Source: Rhodoblastus acidophilus (GTDB lineage Bacteria; Pseudomonadota; Alphaproteobacteria; Rhizobiales; Beijerinckiaceae). From it: DNA of 34,488 nucleotides. Under the pieces are notes generated by a model, which searched no databases, had not been told where the DNA came from, and worked only from the letters and a program-made list of their open reading frames with translations. This document shows positions 24,416-34,344 of the stretch, piece by piece (positions within the stretch are counted from its first letter, which is position 1; each line of letters opens with the position of its first letter). The stretch lies in assembly GCF_025961575.1 (NCBI RefSeq), contig NZ_JAOQNX010000044.1, positions 1 through 34,488 on the forward strand. The letters run 5' to 3'. Made by a program: the position numbers and the translations under genes.

Positions 24416-26206
24416 GTGCCGAAAACCTCCCTTACGCCCGCGCGTGGCCACAGACTTGGTCTGTTGGCGGTTTCGCTGCTTTTCCTCGGTTCTGGGTTGG
24501 CCCAGGCGCGTGAATCGGTGTCGCTGTCCGACCCGTTCGAGGTCAGCGACAGCCCGGCCGGCAATTATCTGTCCGCCCGCGTGGCGGAAGCGGAGCACGA
24601 TTCGTTCGCCGCCTCGACCTTCGCCCGCGAGACCCTGCGGGCCGACCCGCAAAATCTCGAACTGATCGAACGCGCCTTCGTCGCCACGCTGCTCAATGGC
24701 GACATGCCCGATTGTTTCGCCTTGGCGCAAAAACTGGTGGCGCGCGACCAGAAGAACGGCACGGCGCGGCTGGCGCTCGCCGTGCGCGACATCAAGGCGC
24801 GCAATTTCGCTTCGGCGCGCAAGCAGCTCAACAGCGGCGGCAACCTGCGCCAGCGCGATCTCACCGCCATCCTGCTGGATTCCTGGACCTATGTCGGCGG
24901 CGGCGATTCCAAGCGCGGCCTGGCGATCGTCGACACTTTGACGGAATCGAATCTTGCGGTGTTCCGTGATTTCCACGCGGGACTGATGCTCGATGTCTCC
25001 GGCAATGTCGAAGAGGCGGGCAAGCGCTTTGCCGCGGCCTATGCCGTCGACCAGAACACTTTGCGTCTGGTGGACGCCTATGCGCGCAACCTGTCGCGCC
25101 AGGGCAAGACCGAGGAGGCCAAGGCGGCCTATACGGCCTATCTGAAAATCCAGCCGCGCCAGCCCATGGTGAAGGCGGCGCTGCGCGATCTCGAAGCCGG
25201 TCGCAAGCTCGATCCGCTGGTCAAGGACGTCAGCGGCGGCGCGGCCGAAGTGCTTTACGGCCTCGGCGCTTATGGCTTGGGCTCCTCCGGCGGCCGCCAG
25301 GGGGATGAAGTCGCCGCCACCGTGTTCCTGCGGCTGGCGCTGGCGCTCGCGCCCACCCATGAGCTTGCGATCGACACGCTCGGCGAAGCCTACAGCCGGT
25401 TGAAGCAATACCGCACCGCCATCGAAGTCTATGACGAGACGCCGGAAAACGGTCCGATGCGGACCACGGCGGACATCCATATCGCGCTGTTGCTCGACGC
25501 CATCGGCAAGCCCGACGAGGCGCTCGCCCGGTTGCGCAAGATCACCGAAGCGCATCCGGACAATCCGGAGGCGCAATCGGCGCTCGCCGACCTGCTGCGC
25601 AACAAGAAGAAATATCTCGAGGCGGCCGACGCCTATACCCGCGTGATCGACCTGAGCCCGCCCGGCGAAAAGGGTCTTTGGGCGGTCTATTACTTCCGCG
25701 GCATTTCCTATGAGCGCGCCAAGGTCTGGAACAAGGCCGAGCCGGATTTCAAAAAGGCGCTGGAACTCTATCCCGAACAGCCCTTGGTGCTGAACTATCT
25801 CGGCTATTCCTGGGTGGACCAGGGCGTGCATCTCGATGAAGCGTTCAAGATGCTGCGGCGCGCTGTCGAGTTGCAGCCCGAAGACGGTTATATCGTGGAT
25901 TCCCTGGGCTGGGCGCATTACCGGCTGGGCCATTACGATGATGCGGTGAAACTGCTGGAGCGGGCCATCGAGCTCAAGCCCGGCGACCCCACCATCAACG
26001 ACCATCTCGGCGACGCCTATTGGCAGGCGGGGCGCAAGCTCGACGCGCAATTCCAGTGGAACCACGCGCGCGATCTCAATCCCGAGCCGGACGATCTGCC
26101 CAAGATTCTCGGCAAGATCGCCAATGGGCTCACCGAGCCGAAACAGCCCACCGCCGAGCAGAAGATCGAGGCGCCGCCGGCCGCGCCGCCGCGCAATGGC
26201 GGCTAG
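24416..26206 (+). CDS. Periplasmic or membrane-anchored TPR protein
   Basis: The likely start is GTG 24416, which gives 596 residues and a signal peptide (PARGHRLGLLAVSLLFLGSGLAQA); TTG 24326 would add a Cys-rich stretch with no similarity to signal sequences. TPR-type helical repeats run from about residue 60 to the end, with the densest set between 380 and 565: for example HPDNPEAQSALADLLRNKK, LNYLGYSWVDQGVHLDEAF and INDHLGDAYWQAGRKLDA. A Pro-rich, acidic tail follows. The protein is a scaffold, partner unknown. It follows the nad operon by 96 bp, so its relation to it is only proximity. Confidence 0.8.
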   Translation: MPKTSLTPARGHRLGLLAVSLLFLGSGLAQARESVSLSDPFEVSDSPAGNYLSARVAEAEHDSFAASTFARETLRADPQNLELIERAFVATLLNGDMPDCFALAQKLVARDQKNGTARLALAVRDIKARNFASARKQLNSGGNLRQRDLTAILLDSWTYVGGGDSKRGLAIVDTLTESNLAVFRDFHAGLMLDVSGNVEEAGKRFAAAYAVDQNTLRLVDAYARNLSRQGKTEEAKAAYTAYLKIQPRQPMVKAALRDLEAGRKLDPLVKDVSGGAAEVLYGLGAYGLGSSGGRQGDEVAATVFLRLALALAPTHELAIDTLGEAYSRLKQYRTAIEVYDETPENGPMRTTADIHIALLLDAIGKPDEALARLRKITEAHPDNPEAQSALADLLRNKKKYLEAADAYTRVIDLSPPGEKGLWAVYYFRGISYERAKVWNKAEPDFKKALELYPEQPLVLNYLGYSWVDQGVHLDEAFKMLRRAVELQPEDGYIVDSLGWAHYRLGHYDDAVKLLERAIELKPGDPTINDHLGDAYWQAGRKLDAQFQWNHARDLNPEPDDLPKILGKIANGLTEPKQPTAEQKIEAPPAAPPRNGG

Positions 26207-26211
26207 TCTAT

Positions 26212-26652
26212 TTAGGGTTCGCTGTCCTCATCGGTCTGGCCCAGCGCGGCGACCAGCGCCGTGTCGAGAAAGCGCACGCATTCGACAATCTTGAAGTCGC
26301 GCCATTTCAGGCGGTCGACGCCTTCGATGTCGGCTTGCGCGCCGGTGCCGCGGCTGCGCAGCGTCATGCGCCAGGAGACGAAGGCGACGCGCGGCAGGTC
26401 GGCGACGAAATCGTCGACGTCGAAATGGACCATTTCAAAGTCGACCTCGAACGTCCGAAAAGCCTCGCGGATCTCGTCCTTGCCGACGCGCAGGCCGGCG
26501 GCGGGAATCAGCGCGCGCGAGCCGAGGATGCGGAAGGTGGCGTTGTCGTCGAACAGGGCCAGCGCCGCTTCAAAATCGCCGCGGGCGCGGCGGCCGTAAA
26601 TGTCACGGCAAATGGCGATAAAATCCTCACGCGTCATCTCAAATAAATTCAT
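26212..26652 (-). CDS. NTF2-like (SnoaL-type) protein
   Basis: The 146-residue protein is taken from ATG 26650-26652, with TAGGA upstream; an ATG at 26668-26670 would add six residues. The arrangement of a helix with MTREDFIAICRDIYGRRARGDF, then LFDDNATFRI and strands through VSWRMTLRSRGTG, matches the NTF2-like cone fold used by SnoaL-type proteins. These act as small ligand-binding or isomerase enzymes; no function can be given. It ends 5 bp from the end of the TPR gene, reading towards it. Confidence 0.75.
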   Translation of the reverse strand: MNLFEMTREDFIAICRDIYGRRARGDFEAALALFDDNATFRILGSRALIPAAGLRVGKDEIREAFRTFEVDFEMVHFDVDDFVADLPRVAFVSWRMTLRSRGTGAQADIEGVDRLKWRDFKIVECVRFLDTALVAALGQTDEDSEP

Positions 26653-26885
26653 CGGAATCCTATACGCCATAGAAACTTGCGATCACCGCGCCCCGCGCCT
26701 GTAAAGGGTGGCGCCAGTCGGGTGAATGAGCAAGAGTCGTGTGGCGCGATCAGGCCAAAAAAACAAAACAAAGAACCGATTGGCGCCGATATGTCGTCTT
26801 GCGCCGCTCAAGTCGGACGAGAGCTCGGACGCCGCCCAGGCCGTCTCGGGGGCACGGCCTGCAAAAGGCAGGCCCAAAACGAAAA
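26653..26885. other. Intergenic stretch with a hairpin, no gene seen
   Basis: Between the NTF2-like gene and the ilvC terminator no convincing gene is present; reading frames across it lack family-like sequence. It holds an A-run AAAAAAACAAAACAAAG near 26757-26773 and a hairpin GGCCTGC-AAAAG-GCAGGCC at 26856-26874. The hairpin could be a second stop for ilvC transcripts on the minus strand, just beyond the main terminator. Confidence 0.5.
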
Positions 26886-26909
26886 CGGCGCGTCCCGTGG
26901 GACGCGCCG
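26881..26909 (-). terminator. ilvC intrinsic terminator
   Basis: CGGCGCGTCCC (26886-26896), loop GT and GGGACGCGCCG (26899-26909) form an 11-bp stem. On the minus strand TTTTC follows. It sits 9 bp after the ilvC stop, with a second hairpin beyond. Confidence 0.85.
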
Positions 26910-26917
26910 CAAAAGTC

Positions 26918-27982
<1,065 letters not shown>

Positions 27983-27994
27983 TCATCCCGCACG

Positions 27995-28023
27995 CCTATA
28001 AATGCACAGCGCCCGCTCGTCAA
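27995..28023 (-). promoter_or_regulatory. ilvC sigma70 promoter
   Basis: On the minus strand TTGACG (28018-28023), 17 bp, TATAGG (27995-28000). This is a close match to the housekeeping consensus and lies about 58 bp before the ilvC ATG, giving a leader of about 50 nt. Confidence 0.7.
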
Positions 28024-28220
28024 AGGGAGCGCGCGCTTTTCCACCCGCCTGATCCCGTCGATTGCGGCTCTGTTCCGCAACCGCAAGCCGCGCCAGCACG
28101 GCCCCTGGGCCGGGGGCGCGCCGCCATCACAAAAACACCACAGTTTGCCAATGCTTTATGCGTTCGGGGATGAAACGGGCGCGGTCCCGCCGCGTTCAGG
28201 GCCAGGGGAGGAGACGGGTC

Positions 28221-29150
28221 ATGCTCATACGCGTCGGAACGGATCGGCCAGTCGCCTCCAGCGACATCACGCCCCGTTCGCTCTGGCTGCGGCGCCGTGA
28301 GTTTCTGGCCGCCGGGGCGGGGCTCGGGCTTGGCCTCGCCGGTTTTGGCGCGCGGGCGGCGACGTCGCCTTATTCCACCGACGAAAAGCCCAACAGCCGC
28401 GCCGACATCACCAGCTACAACAATTTCTACGAGTTCGGGACCGACAAGAGCGATCCCGCCGCCAAGGCCGGCCGCCTGAAAACAAAACCCTGGACGCTGC
28501 GCATCGACGGCCTCGTCGAAAAGCCCGCGGATTACGCGCTCGAGGACTTTCTCAAACCCTTTTCGATGGAGGAGCGGATTTACCGCATGCGCTGCGTCGA
28601 GGGTTGGTCGATGGTCATCCCCTGGCTCGGGTTTCCTCTGGCCGAGGCGATCAAGCGGGCGCAGCCGCAAGCGGGCGCCAAATATGTGGCCTTCGAGACG
28701 CTGGTGCGGCCCGAGGAAATGCCGGGGCAGCGCAGTTTTCCGAAAATCATTCCCTGGCCCTATCGCGAGGGCTTGCGGCTCGACGAGGCCATGCACCCGC
28801 TGACCCTCCTGGCGACCGGCCTTTATGGCGAGCCGCTGCCCAACCAGAACGGCGCGCCGCTGCGGCTGGTCGTTCCTTGGAAATATGGGTTTAAAGGCAT
28901 CAAGTCGATCGTGCGCATGACGCTGGTCGCCGAGCAGCCCAAAACCTCGTGGAACATGATCGCGCCCGACGAATACGGATTTTACGCCAATGTGAACCCT
29001 GGCGTCGATCACCCGCGCTGGAGCCAGGCGACCGAGCGGCGCATCGGCGAGGGCGGCCTGTTCGCCAAGCGGCGGCCGACTTTGATGTTCAACGGCTACG
29101 AGTCCGTCGCCAGCCTCTATTCCGGCATGGACCTGAGGGCGAATTATTGA
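28221..29150 (+). CDS. msrP: Periplasmic methionine-sulfoxide reductase catalytic subunit MsrP
   Basis: MsrP (YedY) reduces methionine sulfoxide in periplasmic proteins, using molybdopterin. The 309-residue protein has a Tat signal: [18 protein letters not shown] (from about 23) with the twin Arg. The [14 protein letters not shown] segment holds the Cys that ligates molybdenum, and the SYNNFYEFG and [22 protein letters not shown] segments match the family. GGGGAGGAG precedes the ATG at 28221. The stop overlaps the msrQ start (TTGA). Confidence 0.94.
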   Translation: MLIRVGTDRPVASSDITPRSLWLRRREFLAAGAGLGLGLAGFGARAATSPYSTDEKPNSRADITSYNNFYEFGTDKSDPAAKAGRLKTKPWTLRIDGLVEKPADYALEDFLKPFSMEERIYRMRCVEGWSMVIPWLGFPLAEAIKRAQPQAGAKYVAFETLVRPEEMPGQRSFPKIIPWPYREGLRLDEAMHPLTLLATGLYGEPLPNQNGAPLRLVVPWKYGFKGIKSIVRMTLVAEQPKTSWNMIAPDEYGFYANVNPGVDHPRWSQATERRIGEGGLFAKRRPTLMFNGYESVASLYSGMDLRANY

Positions 29151-29749
29151 AGACGCGCGGCTTCCCCGTCTGGGCGGTCTATGCTTTGGGGTTTGTTCCG
29201 GCCGTGGTCGCCTTCGGCGGCGGCCTCGCCGGGACCACCGGGCCGGACCCGATCCGCGCCCTCGAACAGACGCTTGGACTCTGGGCGTTGCGTTTTCTGC
29301 TCGCCGCGCTGTGCGTGACGCCCTTGCGCCGGTTTTTTGGCGTCAACCTGCTGCGCTATCGCCGTGCGCTCGGCCTGCTGTGTTTTTACTACGCCAGCCT
29401 GCACCTGCTCGCCTTCATCGGGCTCGACCACAGTTTTGATTGGGCCGAAATCACCCGCGAAATCCTCAAGCGCCCCTATGCCTTCATCGGCATGGCCTGC
29501 CTGTTGCTGCTGATTCCGCTGGCGGCGACCTCGACCAACGCCATGATCAAGCGGCTCGGCGCGAAAAACTGGACGCGCCTGCACAGGCTGGTCTATCCGG
29601 CGGCGCTGCTGGCCGCCGCCCATTTCATTTTTGCCGTGAAGAGCTGGCCCTTGGAGCCGTTGCTTTATGCGGGCGCCGCTCTGGCGCTGCTGCTGGTTCG
29701 TCTGGCGCCGAAGCGCCGTCCGTCATTCGAACAGCCCCATAAAGCCTGA
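29147..29749 (+). CDS. msrQ: MsrPQ haem-binding membrane subunit MsrQ
   Basis: MsrQ is the inner-membrane haem b protein that passes electrons to MsrP. The 200-residue protein has about six hydrophobic segments, with His in [15 protein letters not shown] and [18 protein letters not shown] as probable haem ligands. TTG 29147 is chosen because GAGGG (29134-29138) lies eight bases upstream and the codon overlaps the msrP stop by 4 bp. Its end overlaps the Nramp-type gene by 27 bp on the other strand. Confidence 0.9.
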   Translation: MKTRGFPVWAVYALGFVPAVVAFGGGLAGTTGPDPIRALEQTLGLWALRFLLAALCVTPLRRFFGVNLLRYRRALGLLCFYYASLHLLAFIGLDHSFDWAEITREILKRPYAFIGMACLLLLIPLAATSTNAMIKRLGAKNWTRLHRLVYPAALLAAAHFIFAVKSWPLEPLLYAGAALALLLVRLAPKRRPSFEQPHKA

Positions 29750-30982
29750 ATAGACGCCGAATGACGAGGCGATGACGATCACGACGGCGCAGACAAAGGC
29801 GTTGAAGCCGCGCAGGCGAAAAAGTTTTGGCAGCCGGCGCGCCAAAAGATAGAGGAAGCCGAGCACGAAGGGCAGAAGCAGCGCATTCATCACCTGCACG
29901 CCGACGCTGAGCGACACCAGATTGACGCCCGAGGCGACGATGAGGCCGCAGCCGATCAGGGCCAGCGTATAGGCCCCGTAAAACCAGGGCGCCTCGCGCG
30001 GCGAATCGTCGAGGCTGCATTTGACGTCGAGCATTTCGCTCAAGGTGCGCGCCGCCGTCAGGCTGACGACGATGGCCGCGACCAGCGCCGCGCCGGTCAT
30101 GCCGAGGCCGAACAGCAATTTGCCGCCGAATTCGCCGAGGAAGGGGGTGATGGCCTCGGCGATGCGCTGCACCGTGTCGAGATCGGCGGCTTCGCCCGTG
30201 CGTCCGAGCGTCGCCGCCGTGGCGACCAGCACCGAGGCCATGATGATCTGGGTGAGGATGGCGCCGAGGATCGTGTCGAGCCGCGCCGCCGGCAAGTCCT
30301 CGGGCGTCAGCTTCTTTTCGACCACCGCGCTCTGCTGGAAGAACACCATCCACGGCATGATCACCGCGCCGATATTGGCGGCGATCAGATAAAGGTATTT
30401 GTCGTTGTGCAGGGGGATGTCGGCGATTTGCGCCGCGACCGTCGCAGGGTCGGGCTGCGCCAGCAGGACGACGACGAGGAACACCAGTTCGAACGCCCCG
30501 ATCGCGATGGCGATGCGCTCGACGGTGAGATAGGAGTGCGAATAGGCCATGGCGATCAGGGCGCCGACCACCAGCGCCATCGTCAGGGGCGGGGACAGGC
30601 CGAGCAGCGCGCCGACGCCCGCCAGTCCGGCGAATTCGCTGAGCAGGGCGCCCAGACAGGCGACCAGCAGGGTGGATACCGAGGCCCAGGCCCAGAACCG
30701 GCCGAAATGGCGCAGAATCAATTGCGCATGGCCTTCGCCGGTGGCGATCCCGATGCGCACCGTGAGCTCCTGCACCACGAACAGGATGGGGATGAGGATG
30801 ATCTGCAGCCACAGCAGCCGGAAGCCCCAGGAGGCGCCGCTCTGCGCCGCGGTGATCACGCTGCCGGCGTCGGTGTCGGCCAGCATCACCACCAGTCCGG
30901 GGCCGGCCACGGCCAGAAAACGCGCCAGGCGGGATTTCTTGGTGGGGGCAGGTTCGCTCAGGGCCGTCATTGCATCGCTCAA
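29723..30982 (-). CDS. Nramp-family divalent metal transporter, non-canonical metal site
   Basis: The 419-residue protein has about 11 membrane helices with the Nramp fold. Helix 1 reads VVMLADTDAGSVITAAQSGA where canonical Nramps have DPGN: the aligned motif is Asp38-Ala-Gly-Ser41. Helix 6 reads GAVIMPWMVFFQQS, keeping Ala and Met but replacing the usual MPH with MPW. Nramps move Mn2+ or Fe2+ with protons; the changed residues make the ion uncertain, and a Mg2+-type relative is possible. The gene converges with msrQ. The upstream gap to yacG is 67 bp and both read the same way. Confidence 0.88.
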   Translation of the reverse strand: MSDAMTALSEPAPTKKSRLARFLAVAGPGLVVMLADTDAGSVITAAQSGASWGFRLLWLQIILIPILFVVQELTVRIGIATGEGHAQLILRHFGRFWAWASVSTLLVACLGALLSEFAGLAGVGALLGLSPPLTMALVVGALIAMAYSHSYLTVERIAIAIGAFELVFLVVVLLAQPDPATVAAQIADIPLHNDKYLYLIAANIGAVIMPWMVFFQQSAVVEKKLTPEDLPAARLDTILGAILTQIIMASVLVATAATLGRTGEAADLDTVQRIAEAITPFLGEFGGKLLFGLGMTGAALVAAIVVSLTAARTLSEMLDVKCSLDDSPREAPWFYGAYTLALIGCGLIVASGVNLVSLSVGVQVMNALLLPFVLGFLYLLARRLPKLFRLRGFNAFVCAVVIVIASSFGVYSGFMGLFE

Positions 30983-31049
30983 ATCAATCGGCGCGCATAG
31001 TGCGCCGCGGGACGAGGCGCCGCAATCGCAAAGGTCTAGATTGCCGGAC

Positions 31050-31247
31050 TTACTGTTCGGACGGGTCGCCGGCGGGGGCCTCGTCGGCGGGCGCGCCGGC
31101 GATCGAATAGGAATTGTTCAACCAGCGGTGCAGGTCGACATCGGCGCAACGCTTCGAGCAGAAGGGCTTGTATTTGGGATCGACCGGCTTGCCGCAGATC
31201 GGGCAGGGGGCCGGCTTGTCCTTCGCCGAACCTTTTGTCTCCGTCAC
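31050..31247 (-). CDS. yacG: DNA gyrase inhibitor YacG, zinc-binding
   Basis: The 65-residue protein has the four zinc Cys: CPICGKPV (about 15-22) and [16 protein letters not shown] (about 28-43). YacG binds gyrase B and inhibits its activity. ATG overlaps the stop of maf by 4 bp, consistent with the infA-maf-yacG cluster seen in many Alphaproteobacteria. The C-terminal tail is acidic and low complexity. Confidence 0.93.
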   Translation of the reverse strand: MTETKGSAKDKPAPCPICGKPVDPKYKPFCSKRCADVDLHRWLNNSYSIAGAPADEAPAGDPSEQ

Positions 31248-31888
31248 ACCGCCGCTCCGACCGCCCGCAGATCATGCGCGGGAAAACCCAGGCCGTCGAG
31301 GAGGGCGCGCGTCTCATAGAGCGGCAGGCCGACCACGGCGGTGTAGGAGCCGACAAGCTGCACCACAAAACCGCCCGCGGCGCCCTGGATGGCGTAGCCG
31401 CCGGCCTTGCCCGCCCATTCGCGCCCGGCGAGATAGGCCTCGATTTCGCGCGACGACAGGCGCTTGAAGCGCAGCCGGGTTTCGACCAGCCGCGACCGTT
31501 CGCGGCCCTGCGGGTCGATCACGGTGACGCCGGTATAGACGCGATGCGCGCGTCCCGACAGCAGCCGCAGGCAATCCTCGGCCTGTTCCACGGTTTCGCA
31601 TTTCGGCAGAATGCGACGGCCGACGCAGACGACCGTGTCGGCGGCGACGACAAAGCAGGGCGAAAGATTTTCGCGCGCGCGCGCCACATGCGCGCCCGCC
31701 CGCGCCTTTTCCAGCGACAGACGCGCCGCCAGTTTTCGGGGCGATTCGTTGCGGCCGGGGGTCTCGTCGAGGTCCGCCGGGAGCAGCGCGTCGGGCTCGA
31801 TGCCGATCTGCTGCAGCAGCGCCAACCGGCGCGGCGATCCGGAGGCGAGCGCGAGATGCGCGGGGCGGGGAGGGCTTGCGGCGAACAA
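31244..31888 (-). CDS. maf: Maf family nucleotide pyrophosphatase
   Basis: The 214-residue protein has [14 protein letters not shown] (about 12-25), the family signature, and later [16 protein letters not shown] with the catalytic Asp and Lys-type residues, and [13 protein letters not shown]. Maf proteins hydrolyse dTTP, UTP or modified nucleotides to the monophosphate. A TTG at 31886-31888 lies 6 bp after the infA stop; no clear ribosome-binding site is seen, and coupling to infA is likely. It overlaps yacG by 4 bp. Confidence 0.92.
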   Translation of the reverse strand: MFAASPPRPAHLALASGSPRRLALLQQIGIEPDALLPADLDETPGRNESPRKLAARLSLEKARAGAHVARARENLSPCFVVAADTVVCVGRRILPKCETVEQAEDCLRLLSGRAHRVYTGVTVIDPQGRERSRLVETRLRFKRLSSREIEAYLAGREWAGKAGGYAIQGAAGGFVVQLVGSYTAVVGLPLYETRALLDGLGFPAHDLRAVGAAV

Positions 31889-31894
31889 GGGAGG

Positions 31895-32113
31895 CTATTT
31901 GAAACGGTAGGTGATGCGGCCCTTGGTGAGATCGTAGGGCGTCATCTCCACCAGGACGCGATCTCCGGTCAGCACGCGGATGCGGTTCTTGCGCATTTTG
32001 CCGGCGGTGTGCGCGATGATCTCGTGATCGTTGTCGAGCGTCACGCGGAAAGTGGCGTTCGGCAGCAATTCGCTGACGACACCGGGAAATTCAAGCAGTT
32101 CTTCCTTCGACAT
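31895..32113 (-). CDS. infA: Translation initiation factor IF-1
   Basis: The 72-residue S1-like OB-fold protein has [45 protein letters not shown] and the C-terminal [15 protein letters not shown], all typical of IF-1. ATG 32111-32113 has AGGAACCC upstream. A frame extends to 32182 but is not family-like. It heads the infA-maf-yacG cluster. Confidence 0.97.
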   Translation of the reverse strand: MSKEELLEFPGVVSELLPNATFRVTLDNDHEIIAHTAGKMRKNRIRVLTGDRVLVEMTPYDLTKGRITYRFK

Positions 32114-32284
32114 CGGGTTCCTATCATGGTCGGCCTGCGTCCCTCCCCCTGTACCTTGGGAGGAGAAAAAGACGCTTGTCATCGGCGCGCAGGCCGCGCA
32201 AGATCGAAAGTCGCGGCGAAGTTCACGCCTGTCTCCCCTGGGGCGGCAGGACGTTCAGCGAGGCAAATCGCGCTGATATCCGCC

Positions 32285-32313
32285 GCGCTATAACAAATTG
32301 TGACGCGCCTGCC
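32285..32313 (-). promoter_or_regulatory. Candidate infA promoter
   Basis: Minus strand TTGGCA (32308-32313), 17 bp, TATAGC (32285-32290). Transcription would start near 32278, leaving a leader of about 165 nt before infA. Assigned from consensus only. Confidence 0.55.
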
Positions 32314-32390
32314 AATGGCGCGTGGGAGGAGCGTACGAGTCTTTTCTCCGCCACAGGCGTTATGTGGGGCATTTCGAGGGACGGTGGGTC

Positions 32391-32759
32391 ATGAACGATA
32401 TCTTTGCCTTCAATCGGCGACTGGCGAACTCCTGGTGGGACATGACGGAAGTCAGTCTCGCCGCGTCTCAGACGATCGCGGCGCGCTTGCCGATGATCGC
32501 GGCGGCGGCGACCGGATTCGGCTCCCCTCACGCGCAACGCGAAACGCGGGAAATGGTCACAGAAAAACTCCAGGCGACGGCGGAGGGGCTTCAAGCCGGC
32601 GCCTTGCAGACCGCCAAGGCGACCTTGCGGTTGATGATGGGCCAGGCCGATGCGACGGCGATGGCGCATCACATGTTCGACGTGGCGGAAGCGGCGACCC
32701 AGCCGGCGCGCCGGAAAGCCCGGGCCAACGCCAAGCGTCTGTGGACGTCGGCCGGATAA
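32391..32759 (+). CDS. Small phasin-like protein
   Basis: The 122-residue protein from ATG 32391 begins MNDIFAFNRRLANSWWDMTEVSLAASQTIAARL and continues in amphipathic helical segments, with no transmembrane helix or enzyme motif. The short amphipathic-helix pattern resembles phasins that coat polyhydroxyalkanoate granules, but no family motif decides this. Upstream a GGTGGG lies at the right distance. It diverges from infA and precedes tRNA-Phe by about 100 bp. Function is uncertain. Confidence 0.6.
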   Translation: MNDIFAFNRRLANSWWDMTEVSLAASQTIAARLPMIAAAATGFGSPHAQRETREMVTEKLQATAEGLQAGALQTAKATLRLMMGQADATAMAHHMFDVAEAATQPARRKARANAKRLWTSAG

Positions 32760-32862
32760 GTCGCAGGTCTGTGACAGAATTTTGCAGAACTGGCGTTTGG
32801 AGGGCTGGACAAGCGCAAATGTGCTTTCTATAAGGCCCGTGCTTCGGCGTTGAGCCGCAGCC

Positions 32863-32938
32863 GCCCAGGTAGCTCAGTTGGTAGAGCATGCGACTGAAAA
32901 TCGCAGTGTCGGTGGTTCGATTCCGCCCCTGGGCACCA
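32863..32938 (+). tRNA. tRNA-Phe (GAA)
   Basis: The 76-nt sequence folds as a cloverleaf: acceptor GCCCAGG pairing CCTGGGC, D-arm GCTC...GAGC, anticodon stem TGCGA/TCGCA with loop CTGAAAA, so the anticodon is GAA (32896-32898), and a T-arm with GGTTCGATTCC. The discriminator A and the CCA end are encoded. It marks the boundary to the mobile-type genes on its 3' side. Confidence 0.97.
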
Positions 32939-32974
32939 TCAAAATCAACAACTTAGCCGAGATGCCCACGCGAC

Positions 32975-33006
32975 GTAGACAAAAAAGTCGTGTCGTGTAG
33001 ACAAAA
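32975..33006. repeat. Direct repeat GTAGACAAAA downstream of tRNA-Phe
   Basis: GTAGACAAAA occurs at 32975-32984 and 32997-33006, 22 bp apart, within the short gap after the tRNA. It could be an integrase arm-type site or a remnant of a boundary. The sequence alone does not show a link. Confidence 0.4.
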
Positions 33007-33037
33007 TCTTTTCCGGGTTCGTTCTTTCGGGATGACC

Positions 33038-33511
33038 CTAGCCTCCGAAATATCCCTTTACGGCGAAGCCGAAGACCCAGCTTACAAGCTGCCCGATGGT
33101 CTGCTTCCCAGTCTCAGCGCCAACATTTTTGGCAGCCTTGCCGATTTGCTTGCCGAGACTCTCTTCGCCTTTCAAGGTCGCGGGCGTGGCGTTCAAGGCC
33201 GTGAGAGCCTTGGAGGTTAAAACCACATCTCGATTTGCGTGGTCGCCATCGGCGAGAATGAAGCCTTCAGTGCGCAGCCACGAAAGAGTTTCGATCAGAA
33301 AGCGGTACGATTTGATTTCTGTGCCGGGAAGATTGCCATATTCGTTAGGTAATTCTTCGTCAAAAAATTCGCTCGTTGTATAGCTTATCTCGACACCCAT
33401 TGTCGCAAGCGCTTTGTCGCCGTGGAAATAGCTTATGGGGAGGGGGAAAGATCGGTAAAGCTCATCGAAAATTAGGCCCGTAAGAGTGTTGAAGTGATCG
33501 ATATTGTCCAT
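33038..33511 (-). CDS. Hypothetical protein of the integrated element
   Basis: The 157-residue protein starts MDNIDHFNTLTGLIFDELYRSFPLP. It is largely soluble, with an alpha-helical pattern, a helical stretch KTLSWLRTEGFIL-like around 85-100, and a C-terminal hydrophobic segment with GQLVSWVFGFAVKG. No recognised domain. It starts 27 bp after the integrase gene on the same strand, so both probably share a transcript. Lower GC than the core genes fits acquired DNA (impression, not measured). Confidence 0.6.
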   Translation of the reverse strand: MDNIDHFNTLTGLIFDELYRSFPLPISYFHGDKALATMGVEISYTTSEFFDEELPNEYGNLPGTEIKSYRFLIETLSWLRTEGFILADGDHANRDVVLTSKALTALNATPATLKGEESLGKQIGKAAKNVGAETGKQTIGQLVSWVFGFAVKGYFGG

Positions 33512-33538
33512 GTCTGCACCGAATCAGCGTGAGCCGAC

Positions 33539-34291
33539 TCATTCTAAAGGATCGCCGGTCAAATTGAGCCCCGCGACCATTTTGCGGGCCTCTTCCGGCA
33601 GCTTGGCGTTTTCTGAATAGTGCCGCGCCATTGCCGTGGACTTTTGCCCCAGTACGTCGGCAATCGTCCGGTCATCCGCGCCGGCCTCGCGTAGAAGCGT
33701 ACCCAGCGTGTGACGCAGCCCGTGGGGAGTGAGGCCCGGCTCAACCAAGCCTTCGGCCTCCAGCCGTTTCTTGAACGTGCGCCATGACGCGTTGAAGCCA
33801 GTCTCTGTCCACGGCTCGCCGTGTGAGTTGACGGCGATCTGAACCGCGTCACTCTCGGGGCGCTCAGCGAGGGCGCGCTTCAAGATCGGATGAAGGGGCA
33901 GGCAGACGGGAACGCCGCGCTTCGAAGTGCGGACAGTGATTCCCCCATCCTTTAGCGCCGAGAGCGTGACTTTCAGGAAGTCACCTTTCCGCAGGCCCCC
34001 ACACATGGCGAGCGCCAACGGGAGGCGCAGTTGGGGCGGCGCGCGTTCGATGACCACGCGGCGCTCAGCCTCAGACCATGGCCGATTCGCCACCTCCTCT
34101 GAGGTGTTCCGGATTTTCTTGACGCGCTCCGCGAGCGGGTTTTCCTTGATCCATCCCCGGTCCTTGGCGAACAGCAGGAGGATAGAAAGAACCGTGACCG
34201 TGTAATTTGCGAGCCAGCGCCCCCGCTTGGGGAAAATTTTCTTGTCCCGGAGGGCGAAGATGAAAGGCCGGTCCATCTTTGCGAGTGGCAT
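33539..34291 (-). CDS. Tyrosine-type site-specific integrase, probably 5'-truncated
   Basis: The 250-residue product has the catalytic set of tyrosine recombinases: Arg in CGGLRKGD, HGLRH (about 203-207), and a terminal HYSENA Tyr. An N-terminal SAM-like core-binding region (about 20-75, RGWIKENPLAERV) precedes it. The frame remains open upstream to about 34350, reading ISASRLRQRAVKPLRDM, which looks like the missing integrase sequence but has no start codon and runs into a TGA. This is where an insertion sequence begins, so the gene was probably cut by it and the ATG at 34291 may be only an internal Met. Treat as a likely pseudogene. Confidence 0.75.
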   Translation of the reverse strand: MPLAKMDRPFIFALRDKKIFPKRGRWLANYTVTVLSILLLFAKDRGWIKENPLAERVKKIRNTSEEVANRPWSEAERRVVIERAPPQLRLPLALAMCGGLRKGDFLKVTLSALKDGGITVRTSKRGVPVCLPLHPILKRALAERPESDAVQIAVNSHGEPWTETGFNASWRTFKKRLEAEGLVEPGLTPHGLRHTLGTLLREAGADDRTIADVLGQKSTAMARHYSENAKLPEEARKMVAGLNLTGDPLE

Positions 34292-34344
34292 ATCGCGGAG
34301 CGGCTTAACTGCCCGTTGACGAAGTCGGCTGGCGCTGATTCCCT

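Noticed and set aside
32863-33040. Second copy of the tRNA-Phe 3' end as attachment site
   Set aside because: No repeat of the tRNA end was found inside the window; any far site would lie beyond 34488.
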